Shown piece by piece: positions 34,527 through 42,798 of a stretch of 59,851 nucleotides of DNA. Source of the DNA: JAGPKI01 sp052034135. GTDB taxonomy: Bacteria; Caldisericota; Caldisericia; UBA6126; JAGPKI01. Numbering within the stretch: position 1 is the first letter of the stretch; each line of letters begins with the position of its first letter. The DNA lies in contig JBPOJC010000009.1 in the NCBI GenBank assembly GCA_052034135.1, positions 1-59,851 of the forward strand. Direction: 5' to 3'. The notes below the pieces were generated by a model. That model saw only the letters and a program-made list of their open reading frames with translations, was not told the DNA's origin and did no database searches. The position numbers were made by a program, and so were the translations under genes.

Positions 34527-34867
34527 ATTCAAATCTGGGCTTGATGCACAAAATGAAGCAAAAAGAGGAGACCCTTCGTCGCTAAAAAGATGCTCCTCAG
34601 GGTGACGAGGGTGGTGAGCGGAGATCCTTACGAAGTAAAATACAGATACGTTCCTCAGAGTGAGGGAGAGGATGTGGACAATATTTCTTCATAATCCTCA
34701 AATGCACATATCTGGGATACATATCTTTCTTTGTGGAGTAATACATTTGCACGAAATCACAGTACATAAATAAAATAAAATAAAAAATGAATGAATTTTT
34801 ACTTACAAGATAATAATAAGAAGATGGAGAAATAGCGAAAAAAAATTTGAAAATAATGCAGTAATCA

Positions 34868-36109
34868 TTATTTTAGAACTTCAGGAATTTCAAGGGTACC
34901 ATCTTCGTTTTGATAATTTTCCATAATTGCAGCAAGACACCTTCCAACAGCGACTTGAGACCCATTTAATGTATGGACGAACCTTAACTTGCCAGAGTCA
35001 TCCCTATACTTTATATTTGCTCTTCTTGCCTGAAAATCTTTACAATTAGAGCAAGATGAGATTTCAACATACTTATTAAGCGATGGAAACCATACTTCAA
35101 TATCAAAAGTCTTTGATGTTGAGAATCCGGTCATATCGCCGGTACATAAGAGTATCACTCTATATGGAAGACTAAGTGCCTGTAGGACACTTTCAGCCTG
35201 TGCTACAATTTGAGATAATGCTTCATCGGACTTTTCAGGTTCAGTGAACTGAACAATCTCAACCTTATCAAACTGATGAACCCTTATTAAACCTCTACCC
35301 TCTTTTCCTGCAGCTCCAGCCTCTCTCCTGAAGCAGGGTGTATAAGCAACATATTTTAAAGGAAGAGTTGATTTTTCAATGATTTCATTTCTGTGTAAAT
35401 TAACAAGTGGAACTTCTCCAGTTGGTATTAAAAACAAATCATCTTCTGGGATCCTATAAAGATCATCTTCAAACTTAGGAAGCTGCCCCGAGCCATATAA
35501 CACTTCCCTTTTTGCAAGAAAAGGTGGTGATATCTCGCAATAACCACTATTTAGTGCAGTTTCAACCATAAAGTTTATAAGTTTTCGAGAAAGTGTTGCC
35601 CCTAAACCTCTAAGGCTTACAAATTTAGCACCTGCTAAGTTTGCACCTCTCTCAAAATCAATTATCTCATTAATCTCGCCTATTTCCCAGTGAGGTTTTG
35701 GTTCAAAATCAAATTTTCTTACCTCTCCCCATCTCTTAACCTCGACATTCGAAGTTTCATCCACGCCAACCGGAACAGATTCGTCAGGTATATTTGGTAG
35801 ATTTGAGAGAGCTTTGTTTAAATCCTCTTCAATTTCGACTATTTCATCTTCCAATAGCTTTATTCTTTTAGAAACTTCTTTCATTTCCTCTTTAAGGGAA
35901 GATGTATCTGATTTAGCTAACACGAGTTTTCCGATTTCGCTTGATTTCTCATTTCTTATATGTCGTAAATTTTCAAGTTCAGTTAAGGTATCGCGCCTTT
36001 TCTTATCGAGCTCTACTATATAATCAATGGTACTTTCATCGACAGCTCTTTTTGAGAGAGCTTTCTTTACTTCTTCTTTATGCTCAACAATCTCTTTTAA
36101 ATCCAACAT
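34868..36109 (-). CDS. serS: Serine--tRNA ligase
   Basis: 413 residues, normal for bacteria. N-terminal long coiled coil (about 25-105) that grips the long variable arm of tRNA-Ser. Class II motif 2 PCFRREAGAAGKEGRGLIRVH near 253-273 and motif 3 LNGSQVAVGRCLAAIMEN near 382-399. No T-box leader is visible in the about 100 bases upstream. Two serine tRNAs (TGA and GGA) lie within 8 kb. Confidence 0.97.
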   Translation of the reverse strand: MLDLKEIVEHKEEVKKALSKRAVDESTIDYIVELDKKRRDTLTELENLRHIRNEKSSEIGKLVLAKSDTSSLKEEMKEVSKRIKLLEDEIVEIEEDLNKALSNLPNIPDESVPVGVDETSNVEVKRWGEVRKFDFEPKPHWEIGEINEIIDFERGANLAGAKFVSLRGLGATLSRKLINFMVETALNSGYCEISPPFLAKREVLYGSGQLPKFEDDLYRIPEDDLFLIPTGEVPLVNLHRNEIIEKSTLPLKYVAYTPCFRREAGAAGKEGRGLIRVHQFDKVEIVQFTEPEKSDEALSQIVAQAESVLQALSLPYRVILLCTGDMTGFSTSKTFDIEVWFPSLNKYVEISSCSNCKDFQARRANIKYRDDSGKLRFVHTLNGSQVAVGRCLAAIMENYQNEDGTLEIPEVLK

Positions 36110-36206
36110 TTCAGATTCCTTTTACCATTTATATGCTGTTCATTTTAAAGTATAAATTTTTCTATTCATTTAAAACACAAATATATTTAATTTGTATCTA
36201 TAAACA

Positions 36207-36368
36207 TCAATAAACTTCATCATGTCCTCCAATATCTATGAGAAAGGCTTCGTTTCCATTAAGGAATTTAAATATCACTCTACAATCATAAACAACACTG
36301 AAAACCCAAAGCTCTTTCAATTTTCCAGTCAACTTATGAGTTCTAAGCTTAGAATTAAAGTTAAGCAC
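36207..36368 (-). pseudogene. Short RelE-family toxin, N-terminally truncated
   Basis: A 53-codon frame from GTG 36368 to TGA at 36207-36209. It overlaps the antitoxin stop by 8 bases, the usual toxin-antitoxin layout. The sequence KLRTHKLTGKLKELWVFSV, then YDCRVIFKF and FLIDIGGHDEVY, is the C-terminal half of RelE/StbE-type mRNA interferases. The first about 40 residues of that family are missing and the frame upstream is closed by TAG two codons before the GTG. I infer a deletion remnant, though a very short natural form cannot be excluded. Confidence 0.7.
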
Positions 36369-36576
36369 TTTCTAAATCCTTAAATAGGTCTTTAATGTCT
36401 CCACTTTTTGTTAATCCCTTTTTAAGAGCATTGGAGGCTTCTTTAGCTCTTTTAGCTATAGCATCTCTTTTAGACTCAATAAATTGCTTTCTTATAGTTT
36501 CTAAAACATATTCTTTATCCTCTAAGGTCAGTGAAGTAAATCCTTCTATTACTTTATTTATTGTTAAAGAGTTCAT
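36361..36576 (-). CDS. Antitoxin-like protein of a RelE-type toxin-antitoxin pair
   Basis: 71 residues, with ribosome site GGAGG just before the ATG. It begins MNSLTINKVIEGFTSLTLEDKEYVLETIRKQF and ends KSGDIKDLFKDLESA, resembling small helical antitoxins that pair with RelE-type toxins. The first helix region is expected to be the DNA-binding/dimer part and the charged C-terminal part the toxin-binding tail. Its stop overlaps the truncated toxin frame. Family recognised from general pattern and context rather than a decisive motif. Confidence 0.65.
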   Translation of the reverse strand: MNSLTINKVIEGFTSLTLEDKEYVLETIRKQFIESKRDAIAKRAKEASNALKKGLTKSGDIKDLFKDLESA

Positions 36577-36669
36577 TGTTTTTCCTCCAAAATAACTTTG
36601 ATAGTAATTTTTAAAAAAATATAAATATTAATTGTTGAAGAGTATATTTCAAATTTCTTACTTTTCAAA

Positions 36670-38634
36670 TCAAGATTTTAATAATTTATTTTTTAGCTTC
36701 TTTATTTTATCACGTAATTTTGCTGCTTCTTCAAACTCAAGCATACTTGCTCTATAGTGCATCTCCTCTTCAAGCTCCTGAATTAAGAGGGTAATGTCTT
36801 TGGGATTCTTAACTGAAATTTTATCCTCTTTTACATCATCAAGGTCCAACAAATCTTTTACAGCCTTTCTAATAGAAGCAGGTTCAATATTATATTTTAA
36901 ATTATATTCAATTTGCTTCTTCCGTCTACGATTAGTCTCCTCTAATGCTTTAGCAATTGAATTAGTTATAGTATCAGCATATAGAATAACTTTACCATTA
37001 ACATTTCTGGATGCTCTACCGATAGTCTGAATTAGAGAGACTTCCGACCTTAAGAAGCCTTCCTTATCGGCATCCATTATCGCCACTAATGAAACTTCAG
37101 GTAAATCCAGCCCTTCTCTTAAAAGATTAATCCCAACAACCGTTGAGTACACTCCACTTCTTAAATCTTTTAAGATCTTGGTTCTTTCAACTGTATCAAT
37201 ATCAGAGTGTAAATATTTAGCCTTTATGCCATGTTCGAGTAGATAATAAGAAAGGTCTTCAGCCATCCGCTTTGTTAGAGTAGTTATAAGAATTCGCTCA
37301 TCTCTTTCAACTCTTTTATTTATCTCTGCAATAAGGTCATCTATCTGATTTTTAATTGGTCTAACCTCCAATTCAGGATCGATTAGCCCTGTGGGACGTA
37401 TTATCTGCTCGGTTACATTTTGAGAGATGGAAAGTTCAAATGGTCCTGGTGTAGCAGATACAAATATGCATTTATTAATTTTACTCTCGAATTCATCCCA
37501 CATTAAAGGTCTATTATCAAGTGCTGAAGGGAGTCTAAAGCCAAATTCAACAAGGGTCTCTTTTCTACTTCTATCCCCCAAATACATACCTTTAATTTGT
37601 GGAACTGTTATATGAGATTCATCAATGAATATTAAAAAATCTTTAGGGAAATAATCTAAAATTGTTGAAGGAGTAGCCCCCTTTTCTCTATGGGCAAGAT
37701 GCCTTGAATAATTCTCTACTCCAGGGCAGGTGCCGGTTTCTAAAAGTAATTCTAAATCATAATTGGTCCTCTGCTCAATTCTTTCTGCCTCTATTAAGCG
37801 ACCTTTACTTTTAAAGAAAGCAATCCTTTCATTTAGTTCTTCTCTTATCTCGGGAACTGCAGATAAAATTCTTTCATTTGTAGTTACAAACTGCTTTGCC
37901 GGGAAAAATGTATATGACCAGATATCTCTAATCTTTTTACCTAAAAGCGGGTTAATAACCACACAGCTAACAATTTCATTATTTGAAAATTCAATTCTCA
38001 CTGCTTCTTCTTCTTCCTCTGCAGGAAATACATCAACAATATTACCCCTTACCCGAAATGTTCCTCTTTTAAAATCCACATCGTTTCTTTCGTATAGGAT
38101 TTTTATTAAGGAGCGGGAAAACTGGTCCCTTTTAATCTTTAAGCCTACGTTTACTTTTACGATATTCTCAATGTAATCTCTTGGAGCTTGCCAACCATAT
38201 ATACAGGAAACAGATGCTACAACTATTACATCTCTTCTTTCAATTAAACTTCTAACAGTCGAATGTCTTAATCGCTCAATATCCTCATTAATATCTGCAT
38301 CCTTTGCAATATACAGGTCGAGACTTGGCACATAAGCTTCTGGCTGATAATAATCATAATAACTTACAAAATATTCAACCCTGTTTTCAGGGAAAAACTC
38401 CTTAAGTTCAGAATAAAGTTGCGCTGCTAAAGTTTTATTAGGTGCTATAACAAGAGCAGGGAGATTAACTTTTTCTATTACATTTGCAATAGTAAAAGTT
38501 TTACCTGAGCCTGTAACACCCAAAAGCGTTTGATATTTATAATTTTTTTCACTTAAACCAATTGTTAAATCGGAAATTGCACTTGGTTGATCGCCTCTTG
38601 GCTTATAAATTGAATGTAGTTTAAACTGATTCAT
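36670..38634 (-). CDS. uvrB: UvrABC system protein B
   Basis: 654 residues, normal length. Nucleotide excision repair damage-verification helicase. Walker A GVTGSGKT near residues 39-46, beta-hairpin region YYDYYQPEAYVPS near 92-104 followed by the DADINEDIERLRHS segment, DESH near 337-340, GRASRN near 540, and a C-terminal UvrC-binding UVR motif (EEEMHYRASMLEFEEAAKLRD, near residues 620-640; first and last residues given only as guide). Upstream and downstream lie toxin-antitoxin remnants; uvrA and uvrC are not in the window. Confidence 0.97.
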   Translation of the reverse strand: MNQFKLHSIYKPRGDQPSAISDLTIGLSEKNYKYQTLLGVTGSGKTFTIANVIEKVNLPALVIAPNKTLAAQLYSELKEFFPENRVEYFVSYYDYYQPEAYVPSLDLYIAKDADINEDIERLRHSTVRSLIERRDVIVVASVSCIYGWQAPRDYIENIVKVNVGLKIKRDQFSRSLIKILYERNDVDFKRGTFRVRGNIVDVFPAEEEEEAVRIEFSNNEIVSCVVINPLLGKKIRDIWSYTFFPAKQFVTTNERILSAVPEIREELNERIAFFKSKGRLIEAERIEQRTNYDLELLLETGTCPGVENYSRHLAHREKGATPSTILDYFPKDFLIFIDESHITVPQIKGMYLGDRSRKETLVEFGFRLPSALDNRPLMWDEFESKINKCIFVSATPGPFELSISQNVTEQIIRPTGLIDPELEVRPIKNQIDDLIAEINKRVERDERILITTLTKRMAEDLSYYLLEHGIKAKYLHSDIDTVERTKILKDLRSGVYSTVVGINLLREGLDLPEVSLVAIMDADKEGFLRSEVSLIQTIGRASRNVNGKVILYADTITNSIAKALEETNRRRKKQIEYNLKYNIEPASIRKAVKDLLDLDDVKEDKISVKNPKDITLLIQELEEEMHYRASMLEFEEAAKLRDKIKKLKNKLLKS

Positions 38635-38706
38635 AAGCTAATTCTATAAAATATGTGTTTTTTTAAACTCATTCTTTGAGTATTAAAGGTTTTCTTCTCA
38701 TATATT

Positions 38707-38924
38707 TCACAAAGCTCTAATATCATTTAAGTATTCATAAAAATAAATATCATTTCCAAATTCAGCTAAGTCCTCAATTTTATCAGGAACTTGAATTATA
38801 AGAATAGAACTGCCTACAATATCTATTAAAATTTTTCTATTCCCTCCAATCTTAATTTATTTCTAACGCTTTTCGGAATAACTATTTGGGCTGTTTTCTT
38901 ACTTATTTTAACAACTACAGACAT
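38707..38924 (-). pseudogene. Frameshifted AbrB/SpoVT-type antitoxin
   Basis: From ATG 38924 (AGAGGA site upstream) the frame reads VKISKKTAQIVIPKSVRNK, the swapped-hairpin AbrB domain with the family's QIVIPKxxR core, and closes at 38826 after 32 codons. Shifting by one base at about 38838 continues as GGNRKILIDIVGSSILIIQV and on to a TGA at 38707, giving about 72 residues, the expected length. So a full AbrB-type antitoxin gene carries one frameshift. No toxin (MazF/PIN) gene follows. Confidence 0.7.
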
Positions 38925-39320
38925 TTTAATTAAATCCTCTATTTATTATAAACTAAACCTTCTTTTAATACTATATACTGCTTTTGAAAATAGAACAGAA
39001 ACACTTTCTTTCTGTATTATCACCATACATCTTGGAAAACTTTAACCTGCATATCTCTCTTGCTCGCATTCTCTATATGGAAGCAAAAGATAAGGACATT
39101 CAGTTTTTGAAATAGTGTTCTTTTGGGAGACATAAGAAGGATATTTCTTTTAGCAAAGAAAAGAATCTTAAAATCTTTGTGTTTATGAATATCAAGATAT
39201 TGTTAAGTTATTTCACATTTATTATTTACTTGAAATTAGACATTTTAAATAAATACAAAGTTAGGTTATTTATATAAATTTAGAAAATGAGCATAAAAAA
39301 AATCGAAGTAATGAAATATA
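38925..39320. other. 396-base AT-rich stretch, nothing recognised
   Basis: Between the AbrB remnant and tRNA-Ser. No open frame of credible length, no match to the repeat modules, and no clear hairpin terminator seen. Confidence 0.5.
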
Positions 39321-39404
39321 CGGATGGGGAGGGATTCGAACCCCCGGGACTCATCGCCCACGGCATTTCAAGTGCCGCGCCTTAGACCGCTCGGCCACCC
39401 ATCC
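39321..39404 (-). tRNA. tRNA-Ser (anticodon TGA)
   Basis: 84 bases including discriminator G. Acceptor GGATGGG pairs with CCCATCC. Anticodon stem CGGCA/TGCCG encloses CTTGAAA, anticodon TGA. A long variable arm follows, as expected for serine. CCA is not encoded. The 5' 37 bases are overlapped by the open frame of the membrane-protein gene on the same strand, so it may be cut from that transcript. Confidence 0.93.
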
Positions 39405-39955
39405 ATAACAAAAAGCCATGAAAGAAATGGGAACAATACAATACCCACAGAAAATAATATTGTAGCTAAGAAATAAGGAATATAAATATTTGTCTTAACT
39501 GCAACAATTTCCAAGAAATGACCTAAAATTTCTATAATAAATAAAAAAACCAAAGAAACTATAATTCTAATGACTCTTTTCTTATTGAAGATCGTTTTAA
39601 AATTTTCTTTGCTTAAAGTAGCAAGCACTAAAGCAATAAATGGTATTATCGGAGTAGCTAACCCTTGAAAAATCGGAATTTCATGGATATAAGGAGCTCT
39701 ACTCCCATAGAACAAACTTGCCAATAGTTTTACAATTTCAACTTTAAAACTAATATATTGTTTCGCAAAAATTAACCAGATAGCATTAATTATTAAAATC
39801 CAAAATAAGAATTTTAAAAAGAATGAAATTAGATAATTATCCTGCGAACCTGTTTTTTTTATATCTTTGCTTTTACTTTTTTGGGGGTTGTTTTGCTCCA
39901 ATTTATCCACCATAAGAAATAAAATATGACTAAAATTATAAATGTGGTCTGCCAA
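39368..39955 (-). CDS. Membrane protein beside an exosortase; C-terminus runs into tRNA-Ser
   Basis: 195 residues from 39955, or 181 from the second Met at 39913 (MVDKLEQNN), which reduces overlap with the exosortase gene from 97 to 55 bases. A polar Lys/Asn-rich N-terminus, then about four to five membrane helices (for example FFLKFLFWILIINAIWLIF, IPFIALVLATL, IIVSLVFLFIIEILG, YFLATILFSVGIVLFPFL). The last 12 residues, MDGWPSGLRRGT, are a translation of the tRNA-Ser gene, so the natural 3' end is either lost or never separated from the tRNA. Position suggests an accessory of the exosortase. I do not recognise the family. Confidence 0.65.
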   Translation of the reverse strand: MADHIYNFSHILFLMVDKLEQNNPQKSKSKDIKKTGSQDNYLISFFLKFLFWILIINAIWLIFAKQYISFKVEIVKLLASLFYGSRAPYIHEIPIFQGLATPIIPFIALVLATLSKENFKTIFNKKRVIRIIVSLVFLFIIEILGHFLEIVAVKTNIYIPYFLATILFSVGIVLFPFLSWLFVMDGWPSGLRRGT

Positions 39956-40377
39956 ATAAAAATATGCAGATATTGAAACGCATCATATGACTTCTCTGCA
40001 ACTGTAATAAGAGTAATTAAACGAGCATAGTTTACTACAAGAGATAATACTCCTCCAAACAATATTCCTAAAAGTTTGTTTTTTAATTTTGCAGGATAAG
40101 CAAAAATAAAACCAACCATAATTATGAATGGATAAATCCCTGTGCAATCAGGGATTATTTGTAGTTTTGCTTGTGTGCCAGAAAGCAAAATAATTGTATT
40201 TCCTCTTAAAGAGGATCTTATGCCAAATAAATTCAATAATGTATTAGTCGACTTCGCGGTAAAATTTATAAGAGAATTCTCAATACTACTAATAGAAAAT
40301 AATAAAACAAGCCCAACAATTACCACTATGGCGATAAGACTAAATTTTAAAATATCTTTACTTTCTTTTTTATCCAT
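39859..40377 (-). CDS. Exosortase/archaeosortase-family transpeptidase
   Basis: 172 residues from ATG 40377 preceded by GGTGAA; an in-frame TTG at 40389 is possible. About six membrane helices. The three family catalytic residues are present: Cys in IIPDCTGIYPFIIM (near residue 78), Arg in LVVNYARLITLI (near 117) and His in QYLHIFIWQTTF (near 138). By family knowledge such enzymes cleave a C-terminal sorting signal of exported proteins and attach them to an envelope component. It is short, close to the XrtH-type small exosortases. No protein in this window has an obvious PEP-CTERM-like tail. Confidence 0.85.
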   Translation of the reverse strand: MDKKESKDILKFSLIAIVVIVGLVLLFSISSIENSLINFTAKSTNTLLNLFGIRSSLRGNTIILLSGTQAKLQIIPDCTGIYPFIIMVGFIFAYPAKLKNKLLGILFGGVLSLVVNYARLITLITVAEKSYDAFQYLHIFIWQTTFIILVIFYFLWWINWSKTTPKKVKAKI

Positions 40378-40389
40378 TTCACCAAACAA

Positions 40390-40776
40390 AATAAGAAAAA
40401 TTATTCGGTTTATATTATATTGTTAAATGAAGAAAATCATAGAGAACAGTATTGCTCAAAAAACAAAAATTAATACTTTTCTGAGAATTATTAGGTAAAA
40501 GGGAGAGAATATTTATCTAAATAAAACTATGAGCAATTTGTGATTTACAAGAAAATAAAATAAGTCCAACTACAAAATGCTGCTGAGCCTTAAATAAAAA
40601 AAATTTATGAGTTTTTTTGATTCGAAAACAGAATAATGATAAACAATATACAACAAATTAAGCGAGACTAAATATCTCTAAAAACAGCAAAGATAGTAAT
40701 ATTACAATAAATTATGACAATTAAAATTTGAGAAAAGATATCCGCAGAGTTAAAAGCAGAGAATGATGCTTTAACG
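40390..40776. other. 387-base AT-rich stretch upstream of the exosortase gene
   Basis: No gene. On the minus strand a TATAAT (at about 40413-40418) lies some 35 bases before the exosortase start and could be a -10 box, but no good -35 is seen. The rest is low-complexity A/T sequence. Confidence 0.4.
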
Positions 40777-40876
40777 TTCCTTCTCGTCGTTCCGAAAGTG
40801 CGGCATTGTTACACTCGTACTGAGGAATTCTCCTGTATCCCGCACCGTCATTGTGAATGTCAGCGAAGAATCTCCT
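40777..40876. repeat. Degraded repeat copy D overlapping the thrS 3' end
   Basis: CGTCGTTCCGAAAGTGC, then GAGGAATTCTCCTGTATCCCG, then CACCGTCATTGTGAATG and CAGCGAAGAATCTCC correspond to the block C segment about 34380-34466 (GTCATTCCGAAGTGC, AAGGAATCTCAGTATCCTG, CCCGTCATTCTGAGCG, AAGCGAAGAATCTCC). It is diverged and truncated. The final module reaches into the thrS coding region. Confidence 0.75.
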
Positions 40877-42605
40877 TATTTAATAGATTGAGTGTTTCTT
40901 CAAAGGTTTTGCTTCCTAAATTTTCTCCATGCCTTTTTCTGATAGAAAGAGTGTTATTTTCTTTCTCGTTCTTGCCTATTATGGCAATATAAGGAATTTT
41001 TTCTTCTTCGGCTCTTCTTATTTTTGAGTTTAATCTTTCGTTTTCTATGTCAGCAAAACATCTAATGCCGTTTTCTTTGAATTTATCTCTGAGATTAATT
41101 GTATAGTCATTTACTGTTTCAGATATCGAAAGGATTCTAATTTGTTCAGGAGCTATCCATAATGGCAAATCTCCGCTGTAGTGCTCTAATAGAATGCTTA
41201 TAAATCTTTCAAGAGAACCAAGAATTGCCCTATGTAGCATAATAGGGGTATGTTCTTTACCATCTTTATCAATGTAAGATAGATTAAATCTTTCTGGAAG
41301 ATTGAAATCAACTTGAATTGTCGTGCATTGCCATTCTCTCTGAAGGGCATCCTTAATCTTTAGATCTATAGCAGGGCCATAAAATTTGGCTTCTCCGTAA
41401 TCTACCTGATAGTCAATTTCCATAGATTTTACTATTTCTTCAAGCTTTTCTTCAAAAAGATCCCATTTATCAGGATCACCTACATATTTATCTTTTAAGT
41501 TTTTATCTCTAACACTAAGGTAAATCTTATAATCTTCAAATCCGAACGAATGAAGCATAAATTTAGCGAGGTCCATGAGTCTATAAAGTTCTTCAGTTAT
41601 TTGGTCTTCTCTACAGAATATATGAGCATCGTCCATAGTAAAGCCTCTAACGCGAAGTAGTCCATGAAGAACACCTGATTTTTCGTATCTGTAAACATTT
41701 GCAAGCTCAAACAATCTGATTGGTAAATCTCTATAACTCCTAATTTCGCTTTGATAGACTCTTAAGTGAAATGGACAATTCATAGGTTTAAGTATGTAAG
41801 ATTGATTCTCAGCTTCCATTGGCGGATACATTGATTCTTTATAATGGCTTAAATGTCCAGAAGTTTGCCATAGCGATGATAGTCCTATGTGAGGAGTTTT
41901 TATAAGTTCGTATCCTCTTTTCAAGTGTTCTGAAACTTCAAACTTTTCAATAATATCTCTTAGAATTCCTCCTTTTGGAAGCCATATTGGCAGACCAACA
42001 CCAATTTTTTCGTCAAACATAAACAATTTTAAAGTTTTACCTAATTTTCTATGATCTCTTTTTTGAACCTCTGATAGAAATTTTAAATACTCTTCAAGCT
42101 CTGAGGATGTAAAGAATGCCGTTCCATAAATTCTCTGGAGCATTTTGTTCGATTCGTTGCCTCTCCAGTATGCACCCGCAATATTTAGAAGTTTAAAATA
42201 TTTAACATATCCAGTTGATGGCACATGTGGCCCCTTGCATAGATCAATAAATTCTCCTTGAGAGTAGATTGTTATTTCAGAATCGTCACTTATTTCATCT
42301 ATTAGTTCTAATTTATAAATTTCATTTGCCTCTGAAAATATCTTTCTTGCTTCATCTTTTGTTATATTTTTTTTCACTATTGGATAATTTGCTTCTACTA
42401 TCTTTTTCATTTCCTCTTCAATAATTGGAAGATCTTCTGGGACAAAACGATGTTCACTATCGAAATCATAATAAAAGCCATTTTCAATATAAGGACCTAT
42501 TGCAAGTTTTGCATCTTTAAAAAGTCTCTTTACTGCTTGAGCAAGAATATGTGAAGCAGAATGTCTTAAAACATCTAAAGTTAATCCATTATTTTTTTCT
42601 TCCAA
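40860..42605 (-). CDS. thrS: Threonine--tRNA ligase lacking the TGS domain
   Basis: 581 residues from TTG 42605. The open frame continues upstream into tRNA-Ser (giving a spurious GFESRLLR peptide), so the start is taken at TTG after the site GAGGTG; GTG 42614 is an alternative. The chain begins almost directly with the editing-domain HxxxH motif RHSASHILAQAV near residues 13-24, so the N-terminal TGS domain (about 60 residues) of standard ThrS is absent. Catalytic motifs are intact: MNCPFHLRVYQ near 290, motif 2 RYEKSGVLHGLLRVRGFTMDD near 318 and motif 3 HRAILGSLERFI near 462; then the anticodon-binding domain. The last codons (KEILR and stop) fall inside repeat D. Confidence 0.94.
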   Translation of the reverse strand: MEEKNNGLTLDVLRHSASHILAQAVKRLFKDAKLAIGPYIENGFYYDFDSEHRFVPEDLPIIEEEMKKIVEANYPIVKKNITKDEARKIFSEANEIYKLELIDEISDDSEITIYSQGEFIDLCKGPHVPSTGYVKYFKLLNIAGAYWRGNESNKMLQRIYGTAFFTSSELEEYLKFLSEVQKRDHRKLGKTLKLFMFDEKIGVGLPIWLPKGGILRDIIEKFEVSEHLKRGYELIKTPHIGLSSLWQTSGHLSHYKESMYPPMEAENQSYILKPMNCPFHLRVYQSEIRSYRDLPIRLFELANVYRYEKSGVLHGLLRVRGFTMDDAHIFCREDQITEELYRLMDLAKFMLHSFGFEDYKIYLSVRDKNLKDKYVGDPDKWDLFEEKLEEIVKSMEIDYQVDYGEAKFYGPAIDLKIKDALQREWQCTTIQVDFNLPERFNLSYIDKDGKEHTPIMLHRAILGSLERFISILLEHYSGDLPLWIAPEQIRILSISETVNDYTINLRDKFKENGIRCFADIENERLNSKIRRAEEEKIPYIAIIGKNEKENNTLSIRKRHGENLGSKTFEETLNLLNKEILR

Positions 42606-42630
42606 GTTTTGCACCTCTTCACGAAAAAAC

Positions 42631-42724
42631 TGGCGGAGAAGGCGGGATTCGAACCCGCGAGACAAGTTTAACCTCGTCTACTCGCTTTCCAGGCGAGCGC
42701 CTTCAGCCACTCGGCCACCTCTCC
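42631..42724 (-). tRNA. tRNA-Ser (anticodon GGA)
   Basis: Acceptor GGAGAGG pairs with CTTCTCC-type 3' arm (with wobble), discriminator G, and CCA is encoded at 42631-42633. Anticodon stem CTCGC/GCGAG encloses CTGGAAA, anticodon GGA. Long variable arm. It lies 25 bases upstream of thrS on the same strand and probably shares its transcript. Confidence 0.93.
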
Positions 42725-42752
42725 AAAACTAAATATAAATTTATATCGCCAT

Positions 42753-42758
42753 ATTATA
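42753..42758 (-). promoter_or_regulatory. Candidate extended -10 for tRNA-Ser(GGA)-thrS
   Basis: On the minus strand this reads TATAAT preceded by TGG, an extended -10 form, about 29 bases before the tRNA. No good -35 element is present. Confidence 0.45.
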
Positions 42759-42798
42759 CCAAAAAGAGAGTATAATTTCCTATTAAAATTATACTATA

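Larger units (their letters stand above)
34218..34676. repeat. Dispersed mosaic repeat, block C
   Basis: The interval 34120-34867 has no gene and is mostly this element. Modules in the same order and orientation as block A: ATCCCCGA..TCGGGGAT inverted repeat (34263-34287), palindrome (34312-34331), a GTCATTCCGAAGTGCAA..TTGCAC unit (about 34380-34405) absent from A, CATTCTGAGCGTAAGCGAAG (34440-34459), hairpin plus T-run (34493-34526), GGAGACCC..GGGTGAC (34561-34606), and a TACAGATACGTTCCTCAG tail. The 21-base array of A and B is missing. Confidence 0.9.

Noticed and set aside
34146..34544. 132-codon open frame in repeat block C
   Set aside because: It is composed of the same repeat modules; the peptide is a known artefact of this kind of palindrome.
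42551..42775. 74-codon plus-strand frame over tRNA-Ser(GGA)
   Set aside because: The peptide (GGEGGIRTRE..) is a typical spurious translation of a tRNA complement.
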